A stretch of 48,926 nucleotides of DNA from Alphaproteobacteria bacterium (GCA_014382345.1 JACNJX010000072.1:1-48926), one strand, 5' to 3'. Positions 24,055 through 34,188 are shown, counted from the first letter of the stretch. Numbers and translations are program-made. The notes: generated by a model not told the origin, from the sequence alone.

Positions 24055-25066
24055 ACGCAGTGCCGCCATCGACGCCTTTCTCGCCGCCAACGGCTGGGGT
24101 CAGGCGGAGCGAAACCCGTTAACCGGCGACGCCTCGTTCCGCCACTACGAACGCCTGGTTCTCGGCGGACGCCAAGCCATGCTGATGGATGCGCCGCCGC
24201 CCCAGGAAAATGTCGATGCCTTCGTCGCCATCGCCCGTCACCTCAAGTCGCTGGGCTTCAGCGCGCCGGATATTTTCGCCAAGGAGCGCGATCAGGGCTT
24301 CCTGATTATCGAAGACCTTGGAAACGATACCTTTACCCGGATTTTGCAAGACGGCACATTGCCGGAGGCCGATCTCTACGCCCTTGCCGTAGACATCCTC
24401 GTCGCGCTCCACGGTATCCCCGAAAACCGGGTCGCCCCGCCGGGAACGGAACCCTACAGCGCAGAAAAACTTCTCGACGAAGCGGTGTTGCTGTGTGACT
24501 GGACCTGGCAAGCCGTCTTCGGCGCGCCGCCCGATGGCACCATCCGGGACTCCTATCTGGACGCCTGGCGGGAAACCTTCAGGTGCCTCCAGGGCCAGCC
24601 CGCCACCCTGGTGCTGCGCGACTACCACGTCGACAACCTGATGATTCTGGAAGGCCGCCGGGATATCGCCCGCTGCGGGCTGCTGGATTTCCAGGACGCG
24701 GTTCTCGGACACAAGGCCTATGACCTGATGTCGCTGCTCGAAGACGCGCGGCGCGACATCACGCACGAACTAAAACAGTCCATGCTGGATCGCTATTTTG
24801 CCGCCTTTCCCAATCTCGACCAGAACGCCTTCATGACCGGCTTCGCCGTTCTTGGCGCCCAGCGTCACGCCAAGGTGATCGGCATTTTCACCCGGCTCAG
24901 CCGGCGCGACGCAAAGCCGGACTATCTGGCGCACATCCCCCGGGTCTGGCGTTTGCTGGAAAACGCCATGGTCCATCCGGCGCTGGAACCGGTGGCGGCC
25001 TGGTTTGAGTCCCATTTTCCACCCGAAAAGCGGATCGCACCCATTTCTTCGGCGGAGGCGTCATGA
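24047..25066 (+). CDS. amgK: N-acetylmuramate/N-acetylglucosamine kinase AmgK
   Basis: A 339-residue kinase of the aminoglycoside phosphotransferase fold. The catalytic loop is LVLRDYHVDNLMIL and the metal site GLLDFQDAVLGHKAYDL. In Pseudomonas and Caulobacter AmgK phosphorylates the anomeric carbon of MurNAc and GlcNAc released from the cell wall, and MurU then makes UDP-MurNAc. This recycling route bypasses the fosfomycin-sensitive step. Identity rests on the fold plus the directly following murU gene, whose start overlaps its stop by 4 bases. A different small-molecule kinase role is possible but less likely given the pair. Confidence 0.9.
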   Translation: MSERSAAIDAFLAANGWGQAERNPLTGDASFRHYERLVLGGRQAMLMDAPPPQENVDAFVAIARHLKSLGFSAPDIFAKERDQGFLIIEDLGNDTFTRILQDGTLPEADLYALAVDILVALHGIPENRVAPPGTEPYSAEKLLDEAVLLCDWTWQAVFGAPPDGTIRDSYLDAWRETFRCLQGQPATLVLRDYHVDNLMILEGRRDIARCGLLDFQDAVLGHKAYDLMSLLEDARRDITHELKQSMLDRYFAAFPNLDQNAFMTGFAVLGAQRHAKVIGIFTRLSRRDAKPDYLAHIPRVWRLLENAMVHPALEPVAAWFESHFPPEKRIAPISSAEAS

Positions 25067-25800
25067 GCAACAAGAGGCCGAAAAAAGCCATGGTTCTGGC
25101 CGCCGGTCTCGGTACCCGCATGCGGCCTCTGACCGACACCCTGCCCAAACCGCTGATCCGGGTCGACGGCACCGCCCTGGTCGACCACGCCCTGGACCGT
25201 CTGGAAAGCTCAGGTGTGACCGAAGCTGTCATCAACACCCATTACCTTGCCGAACAGTTGGAGGACCACCTGCAAAGCCGCACCTCGCCCAAGATCAGGA
25301 TTTCCCGCGAAGCGGACCTGCTGGATACCGGCGGCGGCGTGGTCAACGCCTTGGACGCCTTCGGAAACGCGCCCTTTTACGTCGTCAACACGGATGCATT
25401 CTGGCTCAACGGCCCCTTTGACGCACTGGCCCGCATGGCCGACACCTGGAACGAAGACGAAATGGACGGGTTGTTGCTGCTGCATTCCACCGTCGAAGCC
25501 TACGGCTACACGGGCCGGGGCGATTTTTGCGCCGGTGGCGACGGATGCCTGACTCGCCGGCCGGAAGGCGAAGTTTCGCCGTGGCTTTTCACCGGCGTCC
25601 AGATTCTGCATCCCCGCCTGTTCGACGGCGCGCCGGACGGAGCCTTTTCCCTGAACGTGCTTTACGACCGGGCGATGGAAAACGAACGCCTGTTCGGCGC
25701 CGTGCACGACGGCGAATGGTTCCACGTCGGCTCGCCGGAAGGCCTGGAAGAGGCCGAGGCCTATATGCACCTGCGCTACGCCGGCATCCGGCACCGCTGA
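25063..25800 (+). CDS. murU: N-acetylmuramate-1-phosphate uridylyltransferase MurU
   Basis: A 245-residue nucleotidyltransferase. The N-terminal signature AMVLAAGLGTRMRPLTDTLP with the following KPL binds the nucleotide. Further conserved segments are DTGGGVVNALD, FYVVNTDAFW (Asp for the metal) and FTGVQILHPRLF. It converts MurNAc-1-phosphate and UTP to UDP-MurNAc, the partner step to AmgK. The ATG overlaps the amgK stop. A general sugar-1-phosphate uridylyltransferase would look similar; gene context decides the call. Confidence 0.9.
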   Translation: MSNKRPKKAMVLAAGLGTRMRPLTDTLPKPLIRVDGTALVDHALDRLESSGVTEAVINTHYLAEQLEDHLQSRTSPKIRISREADLLDTGGGVVNALDAFGNAPFYVVNTDAFWLNGPFDALARMADTWNEDEMDGLLLLHSTVEAYGYTGRGDFCAGGDGCLTRRPEGEVSPWLFTGVQILHPRLFDGAPDGAFSLNVLYDRAMENERLFGAVHDGEWFHVGSPEGLEEAEAYMHLRYAGIRHR

Positions 25801-25810
25801 GGTCCATATC

Positions 25811-28800
25811 ATGAGCCCGCAAAACGTCTTCACCATTGCGCCGGGCCTGCCCTTCGTCGATGTGCTGGCTGCCGGCATCCGCGCGCGCGCCGGAGACGAC
25901 CCGGCGGCGCTGGCCGGCGTAACGGTACTGGTGCCGACGCAACGCGCCCGGCGCAGCCTGGCCGAAGCCTTCCTGCGCCAAAGCGGCGGGCAGGCCCTGT
26001 TGCTGCCCCGGACCATCGCCTTGGGCGACATGGACGAGGACGAAATCCTGTTGTCCGGCGGCGGCGACGGATCGGGGGGGCTTGCCGGAAAGGATCTGTT
26101 GCAGATTCCCGAGGCCGCTTCCGGCCTGGAACGCCAGCTTTTGCTGACCCGTCTTGTCCTGGCCCGAGACAACGCCAGCCCCGATCAGGCCGCCAACCTT
26201 GCCCTGGAACTGGCCCACCTGCTCGATCAGGTCCACACCGAACGCCTGTCTTTTAAAGACCTCCATTCCCTGGTGCCGGATGAATATGCCGTCCACTGGC
26301 GCGAGACACTGGAATTCCTGACCGTCCTGACCGAGCTGTGGCCGGGGATTCTAGAAGACAATGACGCTATCGACGACGCCGACCGGCGCAACCGTCTGTT
26401 CGATGCTCAAGGACAGGCGTGGAAAGACAGCCCGCCGTCCGGCCCGGTTATCGCCGCCGGGTCGACCGGTTCCATTCCGGCCACCGCCGATCTGCTCTGT
26501 GTCATCGCCGCGATGGAACAAGGCGCCGTGGTCCTGCCGGGGCTCGACATGGACGCCACCGATAGCGCATGGGCGGCCCTGGAAGACCACCATCCGCAAT
26601 ACGGCATGGCGCGCCTGCTGACGCATTTCGGCATTGAGCGCAAAGATGTCCGGTCCTGGGACGCGCCCGGCTTTGACGCCGTCCAGCCGGACCGGGCGCG
26701 GCTGATGCAGACGGCCCTGACGCCCGCCGGAACCGAGCCGCCGCCCCTGCCCGATATCCAGGCCACCGGGGCGGCGCTCGAAGGCGTCACCCGCATCCTC
26801 TGTCCGACGCCCCGCGAAGAAGCCGCAGTGATCGCGCTGATGATGCGCGAGACCCTGGAAACGCCTGAGAAAACAGCCGCCCTGGTAACGCCGGACCGGG
26901 GCCTGGCACGGCGGGTAGCCGCTGAATTGGCGCGCTGGGACATCGACATCGACGATTCAGCAGGCCTGCCCCTGGCCCAGACTCCAACCGGCGCATTCCT
27001 TCGGCTAACGGCGCGCATGATCGCCGATGACCTGGCGCCGGCTAGTCTGCTGGCGGCGCTGAAACATCCTTTGGCCGCGGGCGGCATGCCCGCAGGCGTA
27101 TTCCGTGACCATATCCGGACATTGGAAACCACCATCCTGCGCGGACCCCGCCCCGCGCCCGGTATCGACGGGCTGCTGGCCGCAATCGATGCCGACCGTT
27201 TCCTCAACAAAAAAGAAAACCACGGAACCGCCAACCGGCTGCGTAGCGTCCTCGGCCGATTGCGGGATATTTTTGAACCCTTCCGTGTAGTCATGGACGG
27301 CTCAACCCACGCCCTTTCTGACATGGCCGCCCGGCACGTCCGTGTGGCCGAGGCGCTCTGCGCCACCGAGGACGAAACCGGCGAACCCAATGGCGCGGGC
27401 CGGCTCTGGGCCGGAGACGCCGGGGAAGGCGCGGCCCGCTTCATCGCCGACCTTGCACGCTCGGGCCAAATTCTAAAGGACGTCACCGGCGCCGATTACC
27501 CGCCGCTGCTCGATACCCTGATGGCCGGACGCGTGGTCCGGCCCCGCTTCGGCCGCCACCCCCGCCTGCATATCTGGGGTCTTCTGGAAGCCCGCCTGCA
27601 ACAAGCCGACCTGATGATATTGGGCGGCCTGAATGAGAGCGCCTGGCCGCCCGAGGCCAAGGCCAGCCCGTGGATGAGCCGTCCCATGATGGCGCGGTTC
27701 GGCCTGCCCGCGCCGGAACGCCGCATCGGTCTCGCGGCGCATGATTTCTGCCAAGCCTTTTCCGCGCCGAATGTGGTGCTGACCCGCTCCGAACGGGTGG
27801 ACGGCACGCCGACGGTGCCGTCCCGCTGGCTGCTCCGGCTCGATAACCTGCTCGAGAAACAGGGGCTTGAAAAGTTTTTTGAAGTCCCCGCCTCATGGCT
27901 GCAATGGGTCGAGAAGATCGACCGCCCGGATAAAAGCCGCACCGTCACCGAACCCAAACCCTGCCCCCCTGTCGAAGCGCGGCCCCGGGAACTTCCCGTC
28001 ACCCGCATCGAAACCTGGCTGCGTGACCCTTATGCCGTCTACGCCCGGAATATTCTGGAGCTCAAGGCCCTCGACCCGCTGGACGCGGAACCGGGCGCTG
28101 CGGACCGGGGCATCATCGTGCACGAGGTGTTGGACCGCTTTCAGAAAGCCCACCCCGATACTCTGCCCGATGACGCCGAACGCAGACTTCTTGAAATCGG
28201 ACAGGACGTGTTCGACCAGCAACTGGCGCATCCCGGCGTCCGCGCTTTCTGGTGGCCCCGGTTCGAGCGCATCGCTGAGTGGTTTATCGCCTATGAACGC
28301 GAACGTCGCGCCCAGGGATTCCACACCGTCGGCGCGGAGGTAAACGGCCACCTGACCCTTCCCGGAAAGGCCGGGGATTTCCGGCTGACCGCGAGAGCCG
28401 ATCGCATCGATGCGCGGGCCGATATTGGGCTTTCCGTCATGGACTACAAGACCGGCACCGTACCCACCGCGCCACAGGTCGAGACCGGTCTCACGCCGCA
28501 GTTATCGCTGGAAGCCGCTATTGCCCAGGCCGGTGGTTTTGAAGACATTGCGGCGGCCCCGGTGGCGCACCTTGTCTATCTGAAACTGTCGGGCGGGCGA
28601 GAGCCTGGAAAAGAACGCGTTCTCAAGCTTGACCCGGCGGACGTCGCCGACGAAGCCGTCGCCCGCCTTAGTGGCCTAGTTGCCCGCTTCGACGATCCTA
28701 AAACGCCCTATCTTTCGTCGCGCCGGCCGATGTTCCAGGGCCGGTCCGGCGACTACGATCATCTGGCCCGGGTCAAGGAATGGCGCGGCCAGGATGGAGA

Positions 28801-28816
28801 CGGGAATGACGGATAA
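25811..28816 (+). CDS. addB: Double-strand break repair protein AddB
   Basis: A 1001-residue subunit of the AddAB helicase-nuclease, which resects DNA ends for RecA. The N-terminus has a helicase-like domain without a proper Walker A (VLVPTQRARRSLAEAF). The middle contains PKEEAAV-like PTPREEAAVIALMMRETL and the ILGGLNESAWPPE segment. The C-terminal RecB-type nuclease has the metal site LSVMDYKTG at about 874-882. The four cysteines that hold an Fe-S cluster in Bacillus AddB are not seen: CPF is DPY in the ETWLRDPYAVYARN segment. This is compatible with the shorter alphaproteobacterial type. The end overlaps the start of addA. Confidence 0.94.
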   Translation: MSPQNVFTIAPGLPFVDVLAAGIRARAGDDPAALAGVTVLVPTQRARRSLAEAFLRQSGGQALLLPRTIALGDMDEDEILLSGGGDGSGGLAGKDLLQIPEAASGLERQLLLTRLVLARDNASPDQAANLALELAHLLDQVHTERLSFKDLHSLVPDEYAVHWRETLEFLTVLTELWPGILEDNDAIDDADRRNRLFDAQGQAWKDSPPSGPVIAAGSTGSIPATADLLCVIAAMEQGAVVLPGLDMDATDSAWAALEDHHPQYGMARLLTHFGIERKDVRSWDAPGFDAVQPDRARLMQTALTPAGTEPPPLPDIQATGAALEGVTRILCPTPREEAAVIALMMRETLETPEKTAALVTPDRGLARRVAAELARWDIDIDDSAGLPLAQTPTGAFLRLTARMIADDLAPASLLAALKHPLAAGGMPAGVFRDHIRTLETTILRGPRPAPGIDGLLAAIDADRFLNKKENHGTANRLRSVLGRLRDIFEPFRVVMDGSTHALSDMAARHVRVAEALCATEDETGEPNGAGRLWAGDAGEGAARFIADLARSGQILKDVTGADYPPLLDTLMAGRVVRPRFGRHPRLHIWGLLEARLQQADLMILGGLNESAWPPEAKASPWMSRPMMARFGLPAPERRIGLAAHDFCQAFSAPNVVLTRSERVDGTPTVPSRWLLRLDNLLEKQGLEKFFEVPASWLQWVEKIDRPDKSRTVTEPKPCPPVEARPRELPVTRIETWLRDPYAVYARNILELKALDPLDAEPGAADRGIIVHEVLDRFQKAHPDTLPDDAERRLLEIGQDVFDQQLAHPGVRAFWWPRFERIAEWFIAYERERRAQGFHTVGAEVNGHLTLPGKAGDFRLTARADRIDARADIGLSVMDYKTGTVPTAPQVETGLTPQLSLEAAIAQAGGFEDIAAAPVAHLVYLKLSGGREPGKERVLKLDPADVADEAVARLSGLVARFDDPKTPYLSSRRPMFQGRSGDYDHLARVKEWRGQDGDGNDG

Positions 28817-31800
28817 ATCCGCCCCCCAAACCACCCATACCCCCACCACGCATACTGCGGCCCAGATCACTGCCGCCGATCCGAACCAATCGGTTTGGGT
28901 GTCGGCCAACGCGGGCACCGGTAAAACTCATGTTCTGATCGAACGAATCCTCCGGCTTTTGCTGAGCGGAACACCGCCCCGGAAAATTCTTTGCCTTACC
29001 TTCACCAAGGCCGCCGCCGCCGAGGTCGCAAACCGGTTGAGTGAACGGCTCGGCCACTGGGCCGCCATGGATGAGGCGGCGCTGGCAAAAAACCTGCAAG
29101 AGCTTCTGGGCAAGCCCGCATCCGAGCAGGAAACCGCCACCGCCCGGGCGCTCTTCGCCGCCACCCTGGAATCTCCCGAAGGGCTTCGCATTCGCACCGT
29201 GCATTCGTTTTCGGAATCCCTGCTTGGCCGGTTTCCCGTGGAAGCCCGGCTGGCGCCGCATTTTTCGGTGATCGACGAACGCCGGTCTGCGGAAATCCGG
29301 ACAGAAGCCCGCGACCGCATCCTGGTCCATGAACGTGCCCGTTCGGCCCGGGTCTCCGATGCGCTATCCCATCTCGCCGGCCTTGTGGACGAAGAACGCT
29401 TCGCCCACTTGATGCGGGAACTGGACGGCCAGCGGGTCCGCCTTCGCCACCTGATGGAAAGCCCGGACGGTGTGGACCGCATGATTGCCCGAACCCGCCG
29501 CGCCCTGGGCTTGGGTGAAACGGACACGACCGGCAGCGTACTCGCCGCCGCCTCGGACAATGGGGCTTTCGACGAAAAGGCGCTAAAGACGGCGGTTTCG
29601 GCGTTGCAGGACGGCACCCAATCCGATCAGGACCGCGCCGCCACCATCGGGGCGTGGCTCGCCATGGAAACCGCCCGGCGTGCGGACACCTTCCGGGATA
29701 CTTACGCCTCCGTCTTCGTCACCCAGGCAGGCAAGCCCAGGGCGGAAAGCAACCTCATTACCAAGAAACCCAAGGAAGCCAACCCGGACGCTCTGGCCGC
29801 CCTTTTGCAGGAACAGGATCGCGTGACGGCTGTTCTCGACCGCCTCAAGGCCGTGGCCATGGCGGAGGCGACGCAATCCTTGCTTGTCGTCGGCACGGCG
29901 CTGATCGGTGCTTATGAAAGCATCAAGACCACCCGGGCCTTGCTCGATTACGACGACCTGATCGAAAAGGCGCAAGGCCTGCTCGCCACGGATGCAGGCG
30001 TGTCGTGGGTGCACTACAAGCTGGACGGCGGCATCGACCATATCCTTGTCGATGAAGCCCAGGACACCAGCCCCGCCCAGTGGGACATCATTTCAAAGCT
30101 GGCCGGAGATTTTTTTACCGGGCTCGGCGCCGGAGAGAACGAGCGGCCCAATCCCCGCACCGTGTTCGCCGTCGGAGATGAAAAACAATCCATCTACAGC
30201 TTCCAGGGCGCCGACCCGGTGCGCTTCGGGCTGATGCGTAACCATTTTCAGGATCAGGAAGCCGCCATCGGCCGCCGTCTGCCGACGGTCGAACTGGAGG
30301 CGTCTTACCGCACCACGTCAGCCGTCCTCAACGTCGTCGATGCCGTGTTCGCCGGGGCAGACGCCGCCGATGGGCTGACCTGGGACGGCAAGGCCGTGCA
30401 CCACCACACCAACCGCCAGGGCCAGGGCGGCCTGGTTGAGCTATGGGAGCCCCTGACACCCGACGACGCCCCGGATACCAGCCCCTGGGACGCGCCTTTC
30501 GATAAAATGAGCGCCGAAAGCCCGCCGGTGCGGCTGGCCGAAAAAATTGCCGCCCAAATCGCCGGTTGGCTGGCTGACAAGGAACCCCTGGCGTCCGCCG
30601 GGCGTCCCATTCGGCCCGGCGACATTATGATTTTGATGCGCACCCGGGGGGCTTTTGCCGAGGAAATGGTTCGTGCGCTGAAACGCAAGAACGTTCCCGT
30701 CACCGGCCGCGACCGGTTGGTGTTGACCGACCATCTGGCCGTTATGGACCTTATCGCCGCCGGGCGCTTCGCCCTGCTGCCGGACGATGATTTGAACACG
30801 GCGGTGGTGCTGAAAGGGCCTTTCGTTGAATTCGATGACGATGCCCTGTTCGACCTTGCCTTCGCGCGCAAAAAAGCCCTGTGGCAAACGCTCTCAGACC
30901 GGAAGGGTGAGCGCCCGGACTTCACCCGCGCCTGGGAAACCCTGTCGGGTCTTCTGGCGCGCGCCGATTTTACCCCGCCCTTCGAATTCTATTCCCGCCT
31001 TCTGATTGATGGTGGACGCCGGGACCTGTTGGCACATCTGGGGCCGGAGGCCGGTGAGCCGATCGACGAGTTCCTGAGCCTGGCGCTGGATTTCGAACGC
31101 GACCACGAATCCTCACTGGAAGGCTTTCTTTATTGGGTCGAGCGCGGTGAAACGGAAGTGAAACGCGAGATGGAGCGCGGCCGGAACGAAGTTCGGGTAC
31201 TGACCGTGCACGGCGCCAAGGGACTGGAAGCCGGTGTGGTGTTCCTGCCCGATACCTGCACCCTGCCGTCCAAGACCCTGGACCCACGCACCCACTGGCA
31301 GGACGATGAAACCGGAAGCCAAGGTGGGGATGCGGGATTCTTTCTTTGGCGCACATCGAAAGACGAGGAAGAACCGCTTTCCAAACATCTGCACGAAGAC
31401 GCGCGCCTGACCATCGAGCAGGAATACCGCCGCCTGCTGTACGTCGCCATGACCCGGGCCAGGGACCGGCTCTATATCTGCGGCTGGGAAACGAAAAATG
31501 GCCGCACGGAAGGATGCTGGTACGACCTGATTGCGCCCGCCGTGCAGGACTTGGGCCAAGAGCTTCAAGGGGCAACGGGAGAAACCCTGTGGCGGCTGGA
31601 AACACCGCAATCGGCGGAGCCGGACAGCCGGAAAGCCAAGGAGGAAGAAACCCGGACCGACGAAACGCTGCCCTCCTGGGCGCTGAGCCCGCCTATAGCC
31701 GAACCCGAACCCGCAAGGCCGCTGGCCCCGTCCCGGCCGTCCGGGGACGAGCCGCCGGTGATATCGCCGCTCGAGGAAGACGACGCGATGCGATTCCAGC

Positions 31801-32285
31801 GCGGACTCCTGGTCCACCGCTTGCTGCAAAGCCTGCCCGACCTTGCGCCTGAAGACCGCAAGGCGGCGGGGGCGGCGTTCCTCGGCCGCCCGTCGCTGGA
31901 TCTAACGGCGGCGAAACAGGACGACATCCTTACCGAAACCCTGGCCGTCATGGACCATCCGGATCACGCCGCCCTGTTCGGCCCCGGCAGCCTGGCCGAG
32001 GTTCCTATTACCGGGGTTTTGGGCACGGGCACCGTCCTTTCCGGGCAGATCGACCGTTTGCTGGTCACCGAGGACACCGTCACGGTTATCGACTTCAAAA
32101 CCAACCGGCCGCCGCCCGAGACCGAATCCGGCGTCTCGCCCGTCTACCTCCGCCAGTTGGCGGCGTATCGGGAATTGCTGAAGGGCGTTTACCCGGACCG
32201 CCCGGTGCGCGCCCTTTTGTTGTGGACACTGGGCGCGCGGATCATGCCCATAAGTGATGAAATTTTAGACGCCCACGCGCCTTGA
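28806..32285 (+). CDS. addA: Double-strand break repair helicase-nuclease AddA
   Basis: A 1159-residue UvrD-family helicase with a C-terminal nuclease. Walker A is ANAGTGKTHVL at residues 34-44, followed by CLTFTKAAAAEV. Walker B is ILVDEAQDTSPAQW, then VFAVGDEKQSIYSFQGADP, TVHGAKGLEAGVVFLPD and LLYVAMTRARDRLYI. The RecB nuclease has the GQIDRLLV and VIDFKTNRPP metal-binding motifs near residue 1095. The frame continues upstream to 28680 inside addB; ATG 28806 has GGAG about 6 bases before it and overlaps the addB stop by 11 bases. An ATG at 28794 is the alternative. Confidence 0.95.
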   Translation: MTDKSAPQTTHTPTTHTAAQITAADPNQSVWVSANAGTGKTHVLIERILRLLLSGTPPRKILCLTFTKAAAAEVANRLSERLGHWAAMDEAALAKNLQELLGKPASEQETATARALFAATLESPEGLRIRTVHSFSESLLGRFPVEARLAPHFSVIDERRSAEIRTEARDRILVHERARSARVSDALSHLAGLVDEERFAHLMRELDGQRVRLRHLMESPDGVDRMIARTRRALGLGETDTTGSVLAAASDNGAFDEKALKTAVSALQDGTQSDQDRAATIGAWLAMETARRADTFRDTYASVFVTQAGKPRAESNLITKKPKEANPDALAALLQEQDRVTAVLDRLKAVAMAEATQSLLVVGTALIGAYESIKTTRALLDYDDLIEKAQGLLATDAGVSWVHYKLDGGIDHILVDEAQDTSPAQWDIISKLAGDFFTGLGAGENERPNPRTVFAVGDEKQSIYSFQGADPVRFGLMRNHFQDQEAAIGRRLPTVELEASYRTTSAVLNVVDAVFAGADAADGLTWDGKAVHHHTNRQGQGGLVELWEPLTPDDAPDTSPWDAPFDKMSAESPPVRLAEKIAAQIAGWLADKEPLASAGRPIRPGDIMILMRTRGAFAEEMVRALKRKNVPVTGRDRLVLTDHLAVMDLIAAGRFALLPDDDLNTAVVLKGPFVEFDDDALFDLAFARKKALWQTLSDRKGERPDFTRAWETLSGLLARADFTPPFEFYSRLLIDGGRRDLLAHLGPEAGEPIDEFLSLALDFERDHESSLEGFLYWVERGETEVKREMERGRNEVRVLTVHGAKGLEAGVVFLPDTCTLPSKTLDPRTHWQDDETGSQGGDAGFFLWRTSKDEEEPLSKHLHEDARLTIEQEYRRLLYVAMTRARDRLYICGWETKNGRTEGCWYDLIAPAVQDLGQELQGATGETLWRLETPQSAEPDSRKAKEEETRTDETLPSWALSPPIAEPEPARPLAPSRPSGDEPPVISPLEEDDAMRFQRGLLVHRLLQSLPDLAPEDRKAAGAAFLGRPSLDLTAAKQDDILTETLAVMDHPDHAALFGPGSLAEVPITGVLGTGTVLSGQIDRLLVTEDTVTVIDFKTNRPPPETESGVSPVYLRQLAAYRELLKGVYPDRPVRALLLWTLGARIMPISDEILDAHAP

Positions 32286-32379
32286 CGGAACGCCGGGCCA
32301 TGCCTAGATTCAAACCCAACACGCATCCCGATTGAAGACAAGAACGCGGGATTTTTTTTAAGGTTGATAGGATTTAAAT

Positions 32380-32697
32380 ATGCCAAAACACGTCAGTGAC
32401 GAAAGCTTCGACGCCGATGTCCTGAAGTCGGAAAGCCCCGTGCTTGTTGATTTCTGGGCTGAATGGTGCGGCCCGTGCAAACAGATTGCACCCGCGCTGG
32501 AAGAAATCGCCGGCGAAATGGGCGACCGGCTGACCATCGCCAAGCTCAACATTGACGAAAACCCGTCGAGCCCGTCCAAGTACGGCGTGCGCGGGATTCC
32601 CACCCTGATCCTGTTCAAGGACGGCGAAGTAGCAGCGACCAAAATCGGCGCGCTGCCCAAAAGCAAGCTGTCGGAGTGGCTCAACGAGGTTCTCTGA
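32380..32697 (+). CDS. trxA: Thioredoxin
   Basis: A 105-residue thioredoxin with the active site WCGPC (Cys30 and Cys33) in [16 protein letters not shown], and the cis-proline loop [13 protein letters not shown]. It reduces protein disulfides in the cytoplasm using electrons from thioredoxin reductase. AGGA lies about 8 bases before the ATG. It stands alone 94 bases after addA, the usual alphaproteobacterial order, and is closed by a strong terminator. Confidence 0.97.
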   Translation: MPKHVSDESFDADVLKSESPVLVDFWAEWCGPCKQIAPALEEIAGEMGDRLTIAKLNIDENPSSPSKYGVRGIPTLILFKDGEVAATKIGALPKSKLSEWLNEVL

Positions 32698-32727
32698 CCA
32701 CACCCGTTGAATATTAAAAAATTCAAG

Positions 32728-32755
32728 AACCCCGCTTACCAAGCGGGGTTTTTTT
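32728..32755 (+). terminator. Intrinsic terminator of trxA
   Basis: The stem aaccccgctt (32728-32737) and aagcggggtt (32741-32750) is 10 bp with a 3-base loop, and the T-run extends to 32755. It overlaps the stop codon of the convergent cation transporter gene (32754-32756), so both genes end on it. On the minus strand the flanking A/T runs are weaker. Confidence 0.93.
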
Positions 32756-33374
32756 ATGCCGCCGCCGTCCGCAATTCGCCCCTGGCCTGCTGAATAACCT
32801 GGAACCCGCCGGTCAGGGCCAGTCCGGAAATAACGGCGGCAACGGCAAGATCGGGCCAACTTGTCCCAGACACCCAGACGCCGCTGGCGGCAAAGATCAC
32901 GGCGATGTTGGCGATAGCATCATTGCGGCTGCACAGCCACACCGAACGCATATTGGAATCCCCTTCCCGATGACGGAACAGCAGGGCCGCGGCCATGACA
33001 TTAGCCATCAGCGCCAGGGCGCCGATCGAGCCCATGATGGCGAAGTCCGGCAGCGTACCCCGAAGCAGGTGGAAGACCGCCGTGCCCGCCACCCAAAGCC
33101 CGAACCCGGTCATTGCCAGTCCCTTGAGCATGGCGGCGCCCGCGCGCCAGCGCAGGCTCATGCCAAGAACCGCCAGCGTTATGGCGTAGGTCGCGGAATC
33201 GCCAAGGAAGTCCAGGGCGTCGGCCTGCAACGCCACCGACTTCCCCCACACACCGGCGGTCATTTCGACGCAGAACATGGCGGCGTTGATGAGGAGAACG
33301 ACCCACAACACCCGGCGATAGTCGCCAACGGGCGGTTTGCTGATGCCGGAGCAACAATTGTCGTTAACGCTCAT
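32754..33374 (-). CDS. Cation-diffusion-facilitator-type transporter, short form
   Basis: A 206-residue membrane protein with about six hydrophobic helices and CDF-type metal sites: ALQADALDFLGDSATY in the second helix and LCSRNDAIANIAVI in the fifth. The cytoplasmic C-terminal ferredoxin-like domain of full-length CDF proteins is absent, so it ends right after the sixth helix. The N-terminus has a Cys pair (NDNCCSG) that could take up soft metals. It probably exports Zn2+, Co2+ or a similar ion with protons as counter-ion; the specificity cannot be read. The gloB gene is 22 bases upstream on the same strand. Confidence 0.85.
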   Translation of the reverse strand: MSVNDNCCSGISKPPVGDYRRVLWVVLLINAAMFCVEMTAGVWGKSVALQADALDFLGDSATYAITLAVLGMSLRWRAGAAMLKGLAMTGFGLWVAGTAVFHLLRGTLPDFAIMGSIGALALMANVMAAALLFRHREGDSNMRSVWLCSRNDAIANIAVIFAASGVWVSGTSWPDLAVAAVISGLALTGGFQVIQQARGELRTAAA

Positions 33375-33396
33375 GGCCGCCTCTTTCGCCTTGCCC

Positions 33397-34188
33397 CTAC
33401 CAGTCGTTGCGCAGCATGCGAAGCTTCAGGAAAACCTCTTTCGGGTCCGGGTCGTCTGACAGGTCCGGAAAGACCTCGCGCAGCGCCGCGATCACCGACG
33501 GATTGTGCAGCCGGAAGAAGGTGTTGATTTCCTTTTCCAGCCCGAGAGTCGTCACCATGGCCTTCGACGGGTCCTGATTTTCCGCATCGCTCAGCATCGC
33601 CTTGGCGCGCTGGTTGTCCGGCTCCCGGTCCAGGGTGAATTCCAGGTTGTTGAAAATGTAGTCATGGCCCGGATAGATCAGGGTTTCGTCCGGCAGTTTG
33701 GATAATTGGCTGGCGAAGGTTTCGTACAGGTCTTCCGGATGGCCGCCGTTGTGGCAATTGCCGGCCCCCGCGTTGAACATGGTATCGCCGCAGAACAGCG
33801 ACGGCTGATCGGTATGCGACAGCATACAGATATGACTCATGGTGTGGCCGGGGGTATCCAGGCATTCCAGTTCCACGGATGTACCGACCTTGATGACGTC
33901 ACCGGCGGAAAGCCCCCGGTCGATGCCCGGAATACTGTCCCTGGCCCCGGCATGGGCCAGCAGTTTCGCCCCCGTGGCGGCGATCACAGCCCCGTTGCCG
34001 CCGGTATGATCGCTGTGTTCGTGGGTGTTGAGAACCTGGGTGATCTCCCAGCCACGGTCCTTGGCCGCGCCTAAACATTTTTCATGATCGAGCGGGTCAA
34101 TGGCCATCGCCTCTCCGCTATCGGGGCAGACGATCAGGTAATTGAAATTGCGGTAGGCATTACCGGTCCAGATTTGTTCGACGATCAT
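33397..34188 (-). CDS. gloB: Hydroxyacylglutathione hydrolase (glyoxalase II)
   Basis: A 263-residue metallo-beta-lactamase-fold enzyme that hydrolyses S-lactoylglutathione, the second step of methylglyoxal detoxification. The binuclear metal site is THEHSDHTGGN, with further ligands in DTPGHTMSHICML, LFCGDTMFNAGAG and YPGHDYIFNNLEF. The C-terminal substrate domain NPSVIAALREVFPD is of the glyoxalase II type, with the glutathione-binding basic residues spread over the last 60. The ATG at 34188 is preceded by AAGGAGA. It precedes the short CDF gene on the minus strand. Confidence 0.92.
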   Translation of the reverse strand: MIVEQIWTGNAYRNFNYLIVCPDSGEAMAIDPLDHEKCLGAAKDRGWEITQVLNTHEHSDHTGGNGAVIAATGAKLLAHAGARDSIPGIDRGLSAGDVIKVGTSVELECLDTPGHTMSHICMLSHTDQPSLFCGDTMFNAGAGNCHNGGHPEDLYETFASQLSKLPDETLIYPGHDYIFNNLEFTLDREPDNQRAKAMLSDAENQDPSKAMVTTLGLEKEINTFFRLHNPSVIAALREVFPDLSDDPDPKEVFLKLRMLRNDW

